The notes beneath the pieces are model-generated. The model saw nothing but the letters and a program-made list of their open reading frames with translations. It did not search any database and was not told the origin of the DNA. Below, piece after piece: positions 1 to 8,495 of a DNA stretch of 35,596 nucleotides. The position numbers and the translations under genes were made by a program. The stretch comes from CAZPXH01 sp964591085 (GTDB lineage Bacteria; Spirochaetota; Spirochaetia; DSM-27196; CAZPXH01), in assembly GCA_964591085.1 (NCBI GenBank), contig CAZPXH010000020.1:1-35596 (forward strand), in the 5' to 3' direction. Each line of letters opens with the position of its first letter. Within the stretch, counting starts at the first letter, position 1.

Positions 1-533
1 ACAGACACCAATCCGGTCTCGTCGAATGGGGACAGGATCTTTACAATCTCCTCCCTGGCCTTCTCAAGCGATACCATCGGTGGGGTAGAAGCCAGGAGCG
101 GGATCCGTTGAGTGGCAGAACGCAACAGATTGCTAAGATACGCGTCCAAATCTCGATTTCTATTGCGGAGCCTAGGCTGGGACTCGTCCGCGCTGAAGAA
201 ACAGAGTTTGTGAAGCTCCTGAGAGGGCAGGGTCTTGCGGCCATTGCGTTCCTCTATCGCGACTCGAATTTCGTTCAGTATCAGAAACCAGGTTGTCAGG
301 CGTTGCTGGCCGTCTTCCAATATGTACTCGGCCGTCGTCGTCTTGAATGCATCTTCGAAGTCTTCCCGTTCAGACCTAGTTACGATGAGCGGTCCCACGT
401 AGTGTGATTTGCCAGTTGCCAGTTCAAGGTCGTCAAAGACCGACTCTACATGCTGCGGCCCCCAGCTGTACCCGCGTTGGTTTTCGGGGATTAGGTAGCA
501 TTTGCCATAGCAAAGCTGGTTGAAAATGTGCAT
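1..533 (-). CDS. DUF262 (GmrSD/SspE-type) protein, N-terminal part, cut by window edge
   Basis: Only the first 177 codons are present; the gene continues past position 1. The ATG at 533 is preceded by a GAGGGA ribosome binding site, and an in-frame stop lies upstream, so the start is secure. The translation shows ENQRGYSW at about residues 17-24 and DGQQRLTT at 74-81, the two signature motifs of DUF262. In characterised members (GmrSD, SspE, BrxU) this ParB/Srx-like domain binds and hydrolyses nucleotides and is normally followed by a DUF1524 HNH-like nuclease. That second domain would lie outside the window and cannot be checked. It lies about 200 bp downstream of the helicase/ATPase operon on the same strand, next to a phosphorothioation locus. 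A role as a modification-sensing restriction protein is therefore plausible but inferred. The family call is firm; the function is not. Confidence 0.88.
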   Translation of the reverse strand, partial: MHIFNQLCYGKCYLIPENQRGYSWGPQHVESVFDDLELATGKSHYVGPLIVTRSEREDFEDAFKTTTAEYILEDGQQRLTTWFLILNEIRVAIEERNGRKTLPSQELHKLCFFSADESQPRLRNRNRDLDAYLSNLLRSATQRIPLLASTPPMVSLEKAREEIVKILSPFDETGLVS

Positions 534-733
534 TCGGGATTTCCCTCTTTCTATTGGAATGGCTCATTGGTGGGCTGGTACCGCTACCCTCGCAAAAACC
601 TGCGCGTGTCCGGTGCTGACACTACCGGCAAGGCGGTGCCGGCTGGAAGCCGAAGTAGTAGCAGGAGCTTGGAGAGCGTCGTAAGCGAAATGGTTGAGCA
701 GGGTTCATGCAACATCGAACGGATGCGTGGCTG

Positions 734-1225
734 CTACTTCTGTATATCCAGCAGTATCCGCTGGGGGTCTTCCAGGTAACCCGCCTCATCGACCTCCCTG
801 TCGGTAATGATAGCGAAACCAGCGTTGGCGAACTCTTCGATTGAGTTACGGAGGACTCTCCCCAGTGCTGACTGACCCTCCTCGCCCTCCAGCATATTGA
901 GGTAATCCGTCTTGAGTCTGGACGCGTCAGCGTCATAGTTCGCGTAGAGTGCCAGGCCGATCATCTTGTTGGCGACCTCCGGCCGCTTCTCTATGACGTC
1001 CCACTTGAAGGCTACCTTTGTAGGCCCTTCCAGTTCCTTCCTCTGGCCTCCGCTAACCCCAAGGATGAAAGCCCAGAGGAATCTTTGGTAGTCGTACTCA
1101 AATACACTGCGTTCCACTCTCCTGGTTGCCCGGTTCTGCTGGTCAAAGTAGGCGTCATAGTATTCCTTCTGAATCCTTATGCTTGGATTGCCAATAATGA
1201 TCGCCTCTTTTTCAATTCCGAACAC
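734..1225 (-). CDS. Unrecognised 163-aa protein, last gene of the helicase/ATPase operon
   Basis: I do not recognise this family. It is a soluble, mixed-charge 163-aa protein without a signal peptide or membrane segment. A central stretch (about residues 44-68) reads YDYQRFLWAFILGVSGGQRK, and the C-terminal part is acidic. The start is GTG at 1225, whose G is also the last base of the TAG of the upstream ATPase gene, so the two are translationally coupled. Its conserved-looking position behind the SMC-like ATPase suggests a partner of that ATPase or an effector of the module. It could belong to one of the small dnd-associated families of unknown function, but I cannot confirm this by eye. The coding call rests on length, tight coupling and operon context. 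Confidence 0.82.
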   Translation of the reverse strand: MFGIEKEAIIIGNPSIRIQKEYYDAYFDQQNRATRRVERSVFEYDYQRFLWAFILGVSGGQRKELEGPTKVAFKWDVIEKRPEVANKMIGLALYANYDADASRLKTDYLNMLEGEEGQSALGRVLRNSIEEFANAGFAIITDREVDEAGYLEDPQRILLDIQK

Positions 1226-3318
1226 TACCGTTCTCCCTTCAGACGTGAAACCTTCGTGTACTGATCTGCAGCCCGCTCTTCCTTTGACAACATTAGCTCG
1301 TACGCGCTCCCGATGTAGCTGGATTCCTTGATCAGTTCGCGAACCGGGTCCGAGGCCGTGCTGCGGGAACTGCTGGCATCGTCCTTGAGGATGAGGATCG
1401 ATTGATCAAAGGCGTTGATCAGGCTGTTGATACTAGGCAGCTTGTTGTCGCCTCCCAATGCGGAGAATGGTGCATCAGCGATGAAGGGAAAGTTCACTCC
1501 CAACTGATTCCGTGCGACCGTCAGAATTCCCGCAATAAACGAAAGCTGAATGGATATACGGTTGGCCTGATTAATGTTCTTAATCGGGGATCCCTCTTCG
1601 TCCACCGTGTAGACCTGGGACGCTTCTTTGTCCAGCTTAATCCTTCCGCCCAGCGAACGGTTTTCCTTTGTCATCTCCTGAAAGTACTCATCCGCCTTTG
1701 TCTCTATGTCAACGAAGATTGTTGCGCGAATGCTCTCTTCAAGGTCTCTCATCGTCTCGTGCACCTGCTCCGCAAGCGCGTGGTAGGTCGTGGTCTTGGA
1801 GCCGCCACTACTCGCCGCAAGTTGACGCAACGCCTCCGCCTTCGATTGCAGAGTCCGCTCGTTTTCCTGGATTTTGGCTTTGGAGCTAGTTATCGACCCC
1901 GTGCACTCGTCCAACCGCTTCTTCTTCTCTCGCAGCTGCCGTTGGAGGTCAGCCAGCTTCTGCCGGTCCTCATGTGTGGCATCAGAGTCCGTGACCTCGG
2001 TGAGCTCTTGCTCGAGCATCTGAACTTCCTCGTTCAGTTTCTTCACCGCTCGCTCAACCTTCTCTTTATCTGCAAGGTCGTCCGCGATTTGTGTTGGAAT
2101 CTGAATGATGTCGCTCTCGAAGCTATCGAAGTAGCTGAAGATTTTCTGTATGCTCTTGCCAAGCGCATCAGTATCTCGCGAGTGTACCTTGGCCTTCACC
2201 GTTTCAAACTCAACCGTCTCTGCCGACAAGGGTCTCTCGCATAGGGCGCAGGTATGGTCATCCAATGACTTCTGCAGGGTTCGTTGAGAGATTGGAGCCG
2301 GGACCTGACCTAGCTCGTTCAGTTTGTCGTAGAATTGTCGGAATCCAGCGATCTGATCCCGAACGCGATAGAAGGCCCAGCGCTCTGTGACTTCCTTTCG
2401 CCACTTCTGCACCGGATAGTCGTCCCTCATTGCCTTTTTCTTCTTGTATTCCTCTTTCTTGTCATCAATCTCTTTTAGGCGAGTCTTAACTTCCTCGTAT
2501 TGTTCCAGTCTCGCCCGCAACTGCTCGACTTCGCTCTGTAGCTTGGACTGTTCCCCGTCCGCATCCTCGAGGACCCTTCGCAACTGCTCTATTCGAGCCT
2601 CCGCGTGCTCAATGTCGTTTGATAGTGTCTGTTGCTGGCTCTTTGTTCGTTCGTCTCTCTCCAACTCCTTCTCAAGTTTGCGAGAGTAGCGTCGCATAAC
2701 AGTATGGGCCGTGTTGGTCGCCCGATTGTATAGATCCAGACGTGCCAGCTCATTGATGGCGTTTGTGAAGTGGGATTTGTTGTGCAGGCTCATCACCTCT
2801 GAGACTGTCTCGCCCTGGAACAAAAAGTAGCGCGAGAGCTTCTCCGGAAGGTACTCGGCAACCTTGTACTCCGCTTCGGTTCCAGAAAGGGTCTCCTGAA
2901 CGGTGCCATCCACCGGATCAATGATAACCACTATGAGCTCCGCGCCGAGAAAGACAGGGTTCGCCTCAACTATCTTGTAGATGTACTTGCGGTTGGCTCG
3001 GACGTTCATGCCATCCTCATCTTCCAAATGCAACTCAACTGAACACTCAGTCTTTGATTGCGGGCCACCAAACGCGGCTGCTTCTTGAGCCCGGCGCTTG
3101 TTCAGTACGATCTCAGCGACCTCAGCTTCATCCTTTAACCATTCCTCTTGTTCCGTGACGAAGACTTTGTTGAACAGAACCCAGTTGAACGCATCGAAGA
3201 GCTTGGATTTGCCGGTGTTGTTCTGTCCCAGGACGATTGTCGTGAACTGAGACAATACTATGGAAGTCTTCTCGTAGTAAGACAAGAAACCGTCAATGAC
3301 AATTCGTTTGAAGGTCAT
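1225..3318 (-). CDS. Rad50/DndD-like SMC-family ATPase with zinc-hook CxxC
   Basis: This 697-aa protein has an N-terminal Walker A, GQNNTGKS, at residues 31-38, then long coiled-coil arms (roughly 205-300 and 420-530). They flank a TCALCERPL motif with Cys357 and Cys360, the layout of a Rad50 zinc hook. The C-terminal half-ATPase has a Walker B-like FPFIADAPFSALGG, while the usual LSGGE signature is replaced by a degenerate LSFIAGIL. An SRYFLFQGETVSE segment near 162-174 matches in position and pattern the AELFFFDGERISE segment of DndD in the same window, so this looks like a second, divergent DndD/SbcC-type ATPase. The ATG overlaps the stop of the preceding 72-aa gene (ATGA). It probably forms a DNA-bound ATPase complex with the helicase and the two small proteins. 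Confidence 0.9.
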   Translation of the reverse strand: MTFKRIVIDGFLSYYEKTSIVLSQFTTIVLGQNNTGKSKLFDAFNWVLFNKVFVTEQEEWLKDEAEVAEIVLNKRRAQEAAAFGGPQSKTECSVELHLEDEDGMNVRANRKYIYKIVEANPVFLGAELIVVIIDPVDGTVQETLSGTEAEYKVAEYLPEKLSRYFLFQGETVSEVMSLHNKSHFTNAINELARLDLYNRATNTAHTVMRRYSRKLEKELERDERTKSQQQTLSNDIEHAEARIEQLRRVLEDADGEQSKLQSEVEQLRARLEQYEEVKTRLKEIDDKKEEYKKKKAMRDDYPVQKWRKEVTERWAFYRVRDQIAGFRQFYDKLNELGQVPAPISQRTLQKSLDDHTCALCERPLSAETVEFETVKAKVHSRDTDALGKSIQKIFSYFDSFESDIIQIPTQIADDLADKEKVERAVKKLNEEVQMLEQELTEVTDSDATHEDRQKLADLQRQLREKKKRLDECTGSITSSKAKIQENERTLQSKAEALRQLAASSGGSKTTTYHALAEQVHETMRDLEESIRATIFVDIETKADEYFQEMTKENRSLGGRIKLDKEASQVYTVDEEGSPIKNINQANRISIQLSFIAGILTVARNQLGVNFPFIADAPFSALGGDNKLPSINSLINAFDQSILILKDDASSSRSTASDPVRELIKESSYIGSAYELMLSKEERAADQYTKVSRLKGER

Positions 3319-3533
3319 CGCTGCTCCTCCGAGCCATGTTCGACTATCTTCTCAATTTCCGCCTGCAGCTTGTTCGCAGCGTCAAGCCCGGCGGCGGCAT
3401 ATGCCTTGTTTTTGTTTAGATGTGTCTGGTGAAGCAGCGTCTTGATCAGATCTCGCACTCGCGGGTCTGAGTTTTGCAGTTCCTTTTCCAGTAGCCTTAC
3501 AATCTTTTTCTGCAGATTCAGTCGCTCGCGCAT
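3315..3533 (-). CDS. Small charged 72-aa protein of the helicase/ATPase operon
   Basis: This is a short, highly charged and probably all-helical protein (MRERLNLQKKIVRLLEKELQ at the start, ending IEKIVEHGSEEQR). It sits between the helicase and ATPase genes. An AGGAGG ribosome binding site lies 5 bases before the ATG at 3533. A GTG one codon earlier (3536) is in frame but too close to that site. Its stop overlaps the ATPase start as ATGA, and the helicase stop is only 9 bp upstream. I do not recognise a family. The size and helix propensity suit a bridging or regulatory subunit, which is inference only. Coupling on both sides makes a chance open frame unlikely. Confidence 0.8.
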   Translation of the reverse strand: MRERLNLQKKIVRLLEKELQNSDPRVRDLIKTLLHQTHLNKNKAYAAAGLDAANKLQAEIEKIVEHGSEEQR

Positions 3534-3542
3534 CACACCCTC

Positions 3543-5642
3543 CTACTCGTAGTGCTTATCGATCTCGGCCATAGACTCGAAACGGTTGATTGCGTTCTCC
3601 GCAAAGATCATCGCACGCCTGTACTCTCCCTTTCTAAGCGATTGGATGTCAGCGTCACTAACGCGAGTATCAAACCCGGCGGGTGGCACGACGAGGAAGT
3701 CGTAGATACTTGCGAACTGCTTTCCAGGGCTCTTTCGCAATATGCGGCCGCGGCGCTGCACAAACTCACGCTCCACGGTGCTGCTCGCGACGAAGAAAGC
3801 GGTCTGAATCGCTGGTATGTTCACACCCTCGTCCAGTCTTTTCTTTGCGGCTAGTAACTGGATGCGGCCATGCCGGAAGTCATCCAGAATCCGCTTCTCT
3901 ACGCCCATCACATACTTGGCTACGAGAATGCCGAACTCCTGGTACACGGTGCGAGTGTACAGGTCAACAACAGAGTCGTCGTCTTTTTTGCCCTCGGGTA
4001 CGTAGAGCACGGCGTTTGAGATCTGAACACCTTTCGACATCAAATCTTGAATGAGTTCGCGGAACGCATTGTGCTTATTGCTCGCCTGCTCAATGACTCT
4101 GTGCCGCTGCTTCAGGAGACGCGTTTGCTCGTCTCGGTCTCCCTTGCTCCCTTGCTCCCTTTCTGACTCACCCCGATACAGTCTCCGGATACGTTCAGAG
4201 AGGGCAACGTAGTTGCTGAGCTCTTCCTCGGTAAGCTCTACGAATACGCAGTGATAGTAGTACCTGCAAAGCACTCCTAGTTCGATCGCATCACCAATGC
4301 TTATCTCAAACGGCTCGCCATGAGGGCAGAAGTAGTCGAAGATTGCCTTAGTCCCCTCGTCGTCATACTCGCGTTTTGGCGTCGCCGAGAGACCGATCCG
4401 GAAGCTAATGTCCGCCGGGAGCTTTGCTCGCAAGGACTCCGAGCCAAATCGATGGACCTCGTCGGCGACAATGACAGTTTTGGTGGTGTCAAGAAGCTCA
4501 ATAAGCTTGTCGTAGTGCCGAGCAAGAGATTGGTAGGTTGAGATAACAACCAACCGCTCGTTTGCGGTTACACTCTTCAGCCGATGTGCGCGCAGCTGCT
4601 CTATCCATCGCTCTCCGGACCTTCCAAGGACAATGGTGCCGCCGAAGACGGGAGTGATCTCTTCAAGCCATTGATCAACGAGGTCCGCTAGCGGAACGAC
4701 AACAAGAACGGTACTGATGCCCCGGTTCCTCGCGTGAAGCCAATTGATCGCGAACAGCGCGGTCAGGGTCTTTCCGGTCGCGGTAGCCATCGCAAAGACA
4801 CTCTGGAAGCCACTGCTTTCCCAGCGGTGCACGGCCTCCGTCTGATAGTCTCGCGGGCGAATCTGGTCCGGAAAGCTGAAGAAGGCATTGGGACTATACT
4901 CCGGGCGCCCTTCCTCAACCTGCGTGTTCCGCTGCATTGCTTCCTCTACCAGACGGAATTCCTCTTGAAGTTCTTCAATCGGTCGCGGTGGGAAGGTCTC
5001 TCCGATTAGATCCCGAATCTGGGCCCCACTGACATACCTGTAGCCCGGCTGTTCCTCGTACCAGATTTTCTCGAGTTTCGCCCTGATCTCCTCCACATGC
5101 TCCATGTCTGCCTCGTTGTGCCAACCGCATGTCACATGAAGTTGCTCATCGTTGAGCATCATGCCCGAAAGCGTGTAGTTCACTGACCCGTGAAACGCAA
5201 CGGTCTCCCCTGTCTGATCGGCGGCGTAGCCGATCTTGTAGTGAGCGAGCCAGCGTGATTGGACGACCTTTATGTCCAGCCTATCTGCTGCAATCAGATA
5301 CGAAAGGCATTTGAAACCAAAAGCCGTGGTTCGGTCTGGGCTCTTCAGGAGCGCAAGCACATCCTGCAACCGGATGTTCCCGGCTGACCGAGCTTCGTAA
5401 CCCTCGGCAATTGCATCGATGTCAGGGCTGAAGAGCCTGTCATTGCACACGAACCGCAACCGCCCCTCTGATTCCAGAAACTGCAGCAATCCGTCCAGAC
5501 CGATGGAGAACGCACTCCCAGAGAAGTAGCCTGAAGCAACGAACAACTCGGTAGCATGAAGGTAAAGCTCACGATAAAACTGATAGGGGTGAGCCGAATC
5601 AAGGAAGTAGAGGCGCTTCAGCTCAGCGTTTCGCAGTCCCAT
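3543..5642 (-). CDS. PLD-like nuclease domain fused to SF2 DEAD/DEAH-type helicase
   Basis: The 699-aa protein starts with a phospholipase D-like domain: H134 and K136 in HYKIGY and GSVN at 152-155 give one HxK...GSxN half-site. An SF2 helicase core follows: Q-motif-like RPRDYQ at 263-268, Walker A ATATGKT at 286-292, DEVH at 394-397, SAT at 419-421 and motif VI QRRGR at 629-633. This is the architecture of restriction-type helicases, and dnd loci are known to carry helicase-like restriction proteins. The ATG at 5642 follows an AGGGA site. It is the first gene of a four-gene operon running to 734. It could cleave or remodel non-phosphorothioated DNA, or block replication; the sequence does not say which. 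A single PLD half-site implies dimerisation if the domain is catalytic. Confidence 0.92.
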   Translation of the reverse strand: MGLRNAELKRLYFLDSAHPYQFYRELYLHATELFVASGYFSGSAFSIGLDGLLQFLESEGRLRFVCNDRLFSPDIDAIAEGYEARSAGNIRLQDVLALLKSPDRTTAFGFKCLSYLIAADRLDIKVVQSRWLAHYKIGYAADQTGETVAFHGSVNYTLSGMMLNDEQLHVTCGWHNEADMEHVEEIRAKLEKIWYEEQPGYRYVSGAQIRDLIGETFPPRPIEELQEEFRLVEEAMQRNTQVEEGRPEYSPNAFFSFPDQIRPRDYQTEAVHRWESSGFQSVFAMATATGKTLTALFAINWLHARNRGISTVLVVVPLADLVDQWLEEITPVFGGTIVLGRSGERWIEQLRAHRLKSVTANERLVVISTYQSLARHYDKLIELLDTTKTVIVADEVHRFGSESLRAKLPADISFRIGLSATPKREYDDEGTKAIFDYFCPHGEPFEISIGDAIELGVLCRYYYHCVFVELTEEELSNYVALSERIRRLYRGESEREQGSKGDRDEQTRLLKQRHRVIEQASNKHNAFRELIQDLMSKGVQISNAVLYVPEGKKDDDSVVDLYTRTVYQEFGILVAKYVMGVEKRILDDFRHGRIQLLAAKKRLDEGVNIPAIQTAFFVASSTVEREFVQRRGRILRKSPGKQFASIYDFLVVPPAGFDTRVSDADIQSLRKGEYRRAMIFAENAINRFESMAEIDKHYE

Positions 5643-6094
5643 CAGTCCCTTGAACTCCTTTGCGACCCCTGCAAGCGTTATGCAGCTGTCAGTAGCCTAC
5701 GTACCCACGTGCCACTATTGCACAGATGCTGTACGAGAAGAGCATGATGACCCCGTTCAGTCCAGTGATAGACCATCCTGAAGGGATGGTTGGTACACGT
5801 TGCGGCAGTGTCAAGTAGCACCTTCTACTGGATACTACCTTACTGGGCTTGAGACGAAGGATTGGAGTTAGCGGAATACGAGTCGGCTTCAGATTCTCGG
5901 GAGACATGCGCTCCGGTTTTCACCTAACTTGGAGCGCCGGATTGGTGTATCGCCTGCCAACGTTCGTTTCTCCTGGGATGCAGCACATCCGCCTATAAGG
6001 ACGGTTCCGGTGGCAAGTTGCTCTGACGTCAGCCTATGGTCTGCTGCGGAAATTCGCCGGTAACCTGATGCAATGCGTAGAGCCAGGGCTTCCG
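5643..6094. other. Intergenic stretch between dndE and the helicase operon, with three inverted repeats
   Basis: I see no convincing gene in these 452 bp. The stretch contains a perfect 7-bp hairpin with a 5-base loop (ACCATCC 5772-5778 with GGATGGT 5784-5790), a 7-bp inverted repeat with a 16-base spacer (GCGCTCC 5908-5914 with GGAGCGC 5931-5937) and a 10-bp perfect palindrome CTGACGTCAG (6023-6032). A consensus TTGACA reads on the minus strand at 5814-5809, but no good -10 follows at 16-18 bp. None of the hairpins is followed by a T run, so no terminator is claimed. The region probably holds the promoter of the helicase operon and perhaps operators. Confidence 0.5.
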
Positions 6095-6493
6095 CTACGA
6101 GGCGATGAGCTCCTCAATCCCTTGGAACTGCCCCTGGGCGGACATCATCTGGATTCCACGGTGGATGTGCGCCTTTATGAACACCGACAAGCTTTTGTGA
6201 TTGCCCGGTAGCTCAAGGAAGCGTTGGACGGAGACTGCATGCCAGACGTCGGGGTTTGCTCCAGAGAAGACATCCCATGTCATCTCCACGTTGCTGTCTC
6301 CCGATTCATCAGTCTTCGGCGGAGGCGTTTGCTCCTGGAGGGACAAGGCAAGGGCCCATCTGCAGATAATGTTCCATGTTGGAATGCCGGTTCTGCGCTT
6401 GATTGTGATGAGCTGGTCCTTGGCGCGGTTGGTGATCCGTATGACTCGGGGATGATTAAGCGAGTCGCTGCTCAGTGTCGCGGATGCTGTCAA
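6095..6493 (-). CDS. dndE: DNA sulfur modification protein DndE
   Basis: DndE is the small subunit of the DndCDE complex and has been reported to bind nicked DNA during phosphorothioate insertion. The 132-aa product shows the family pattern clearly: an AKDQL segment, then IKRRTGIPTWNIICRWALALSL, SNVEMTWDVF, and the C-terminal HIHRGI. The start is TTG at 6493, supported by an AGGAGG six bases upstream and the lack of a better ATG or GTG before the conserved region. It overlaps the end of dndD by 38 bp. It is the last gene of the dndBCDE operon. About 450 bp without a gene separates it from the next operon. Confidence 0.93.
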   Translation of the reverse strand: MTASATLSSDSLNHPRVIRITNRAKDQLITIKRRTGIPTWNIICRWALALSLQEQTPPPKTDESGDSNVEMTWDVFSGANPDVWHAVSVQRFLELPGNHKSLSVFIKAHIHRGIQMMSAQGQFQGIEELIAS

Positions 6494-8495
6494 AGTAGCC
6501 CTCCTGAATTGCAGTTGACTGAGTTGCCGTGTCGTAGATCAGGCGGTACTCCGCCCCAACCGAGTCACGTATCTCCTGTGCAAGTTCTGCGGTGATCTCG
6601 CTGTCTGTTGAAAACACAATGCACTGGTGACTTGCCTCAGTGAGGAAGCGCGTCACCATGTTGGCGCGGTGGGTCTGGTCCAGCCTCCCAAGTGGCGTAT
6701 CGATCAGAAGCGGGAGCTTCTGCTGCGAGTAGGATTGGATGGCCCACAGCGCGGCAACGGCGAGCAGCTGTCTTTCGCCAGCAGACAGCCTCCCCGGATC
6801 AATGACACCTCCGGATGGTTCGTGAAGCTCCAGTGCAAAGCTGTGAGGGTTGATCCGCACGTGCTCCACCAGTCGCTTACTGTGGAGCATGGAGAGCTTC
6901 TCGGTCAGTTCTATCTCAAGTCTGCTGGCATGTTTGCGAACAAGACGAGACTCCAGCTCCGCAAAGAGCTGACTACTCCGCTCAGCGTGCCAGGCAATTC
7001 GCGCCGCATCATTTCTGGCTTCCTGGTTCTGATTCTCTTCCTCCAGAACCCGAGTGTACCGCCGCTCCGCATCCTCTCGGCGACGGTGTTCGGCAGCCAG
7101 ATCCTGTCCCAGCGCACTGTATTGCTCTTCCAGGCTGGCCTTGCGTCCCAGGAGCTCGTCTTCTTGGTTCAAGTATCCTGCGACCGAGTCTTCCGCGGGC
7201 AGCGCCAGAAGGCGTGAGGTAACCTGAGACTGCTTGTCGACGGTCTCTTTGCGTTCTTCCAGCAGGGCGGCCGCAGACTTGGCTTGCGCATCTGCGGCGG
7301 AAAGAGAGCTGCTGATGTTTCGTTGTGCTCCGCTCAGCAGCTTGGGCCAGAAACCTGCGTCGCCCCCAGGGCGCTTGGTCTGTGCAAGTGCTTCCTGGAA
7401 GTACAGTGCAACCTCTTCCCGAACCGCTAGGGCTTCCGGTGACCGTGCATTGGCCAGGCGCTGCATCAAGGCGTCCCTGTGCTCGCGCACCTGTTTCTCT
7501 TCCATTGCAGTCTGCGTTCGTTCTTCGGCTGCGGCGGCAGAGACAGCGGCACGACGCGCAATCTCATCAACAACACGTAGCGGGAGCTGAGAACCCGCGA
7601 GTACGCGCAGCTGCTCATCTATTCCCCGGAGATAATCCAGAAGTGCCGCTGATTCCTGATGGAGTTCGTCGCGATGGCGCAGGGTATCGGTCCCACCGAG
7701 GACCTGAATCTGATTGCGAATGCTTTCTAGTTTCTGCTCAAGCGTTGCAAGCTCTCGTGCAACCGTGTCCCGGTTCAGCTCAACGGCTTCACATGCACCT
7801 ATCGCCTGATCAAGCGCTGCTCTTGCCTCCGGCAGCTTGGACTCCTCACCCGGCAAATCGTTGTCTTTGAGCGCACGCTTCTGGACGATCTGTAGGTCTC
7901 GCTGAAGCTGAGCTACCGGCGCAATGCCACACAGGGCATAGAGACTGTCCCGAACGACTTTCGCGGCACGAGTTGGGTCCGCCAACTCGCTTATTCGCTC
8001 ACCGTCAAAGAAGAACAGCTCGGCAATCTCCACGGGAAACACCCGTGGCCAGTAGAGATCCCAGTTCTCGCTCAACCAGTCATCCGGAATCCACTGGTCC
8101 TGCATTAGCTCTCCCGGACCCCCGAGTCTCAGGACAGAGAACCTCTCTCCCGGCTTGCTCGAATTGGCGGTCCAGGTTCTCCTGACCCGAAGCGCTGCTG
8201 GTTCGCCGTCCAGATACAGACTGAGGTCAATGGCGATGGCTGCGGTTGTTGCACCTTGCCGATCATGCACCCTTGAGGCGAGGTAGCTTGAATATGAGCG
8301 GCGATCGCCGCGAGCAAACGGACTCAGTTTCCCGTAGAGGCATAGGAAGACTGCCTCCAGTAGGGTGGTTTTGCCACGCCCGTTCTCACCGCCCACCAAG
8401 ACTACGGGCTTGGTTGCTCGGTGATTGTGGAGAACAAGCTGCTCCGCTCCACCAAAGACACCAAAGTTGGTGACCTGAATCCGGGTAATGGTCAT
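6456..8495 (-). CDS. dndD: DNA sulfur modification ATPase DndD
   Basis: DndD is the SMC-like ATPase of the phosphorothioation complex and is thought to open or nick DNA for sulfur insertion with DndC and DndE. The 679-aa protein has Walker A GENGRGKT at residues 36-43, the DndD-typical AELFFFDGE, coiled-coil arms in the middle, an LSAGERQLL signature and a Walker B LPLLIDTPLGRLD near the C-terminus. Unlike the second ATPase in the window, it shows no CxxC hook. The ATG at 8495 overlaps the dndC stop as ATGA. Length and motif order are normal for the family. Confidence 0.96.
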   Translation of the reverse strand: MTITRIQVTNFGVFGGAEQLVLHNHRATKPVVLVGGENGRGKTTLLEAVFLCLYGKLSPFARGDRRSYSSYLASRVHDRQGATTAAIAIDLSLYLDGEPAALRVRRTWTANSSKPGERFSVLRLGGPGELMQDQWIPDDWLSENWDLYWPRVFPVEIAELFFFDGERISELADPTRAAKVVRDSLYALCGIAPVAQLQRDLQIVQKRALKDNDLPGEESKLPEARAALDQAIGACEAVELNRDTVARELATLEQKLESIRNQIQVLGGTDTLRHRDELHQESAALLDYLRGIDEQLRVLAGSQLPLRVVDEIARRAAVSAAAAEERTQTAMEEKQVREHRDALMQRLANARSPEALAVREEVALYFQEALAQTKRPGGDAGFWPKLLSGAQRNISSSLSAADAQAKSAAALLEERKETVDKQSQVTSRLLALPAEDSVAGYLNQEDELLGRKASLEEQYSALGQDLAAEHRRREDAERRYTRVLEEENQNQEARNDAARIAWHAERSSQLFAELESRLVRKHASRLEIELTEKLSMLHSKRLVEHVRINPHSFALELHEPSGGVIDPGRLSAGERQLLAVAALWAIQSYSQQKLPLLIDTPLGRLDQTHRANMVTRFLTEASHQCIVFSTDSEITAELAQEIRDSVGAEYRLIYDTATQSTAIQEGYFDSIRDTEQRLA

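Noticed and set aside
1402..2244. 280-codon plus-strand open frame
   Set aside because: Antisense to the Rad50-like ATPase, leucine/arginine-rich without any domain pattern; a shadow of the coiled-coil coding sequence.
5772..5790. Hairpin as a terminator for dndBCDE
   Set aside because: The stem is perfect but only 7 bp, more than 300 bp beyond dndE, and no T run follows on the relevant strand.
5689..5907. 72-codon minus-strand open frame between dndE and the helicase gene
   Set aside because: No ribosome binding site, no recognisable family, biased composition; it probably arises by chance in the intergenic region.
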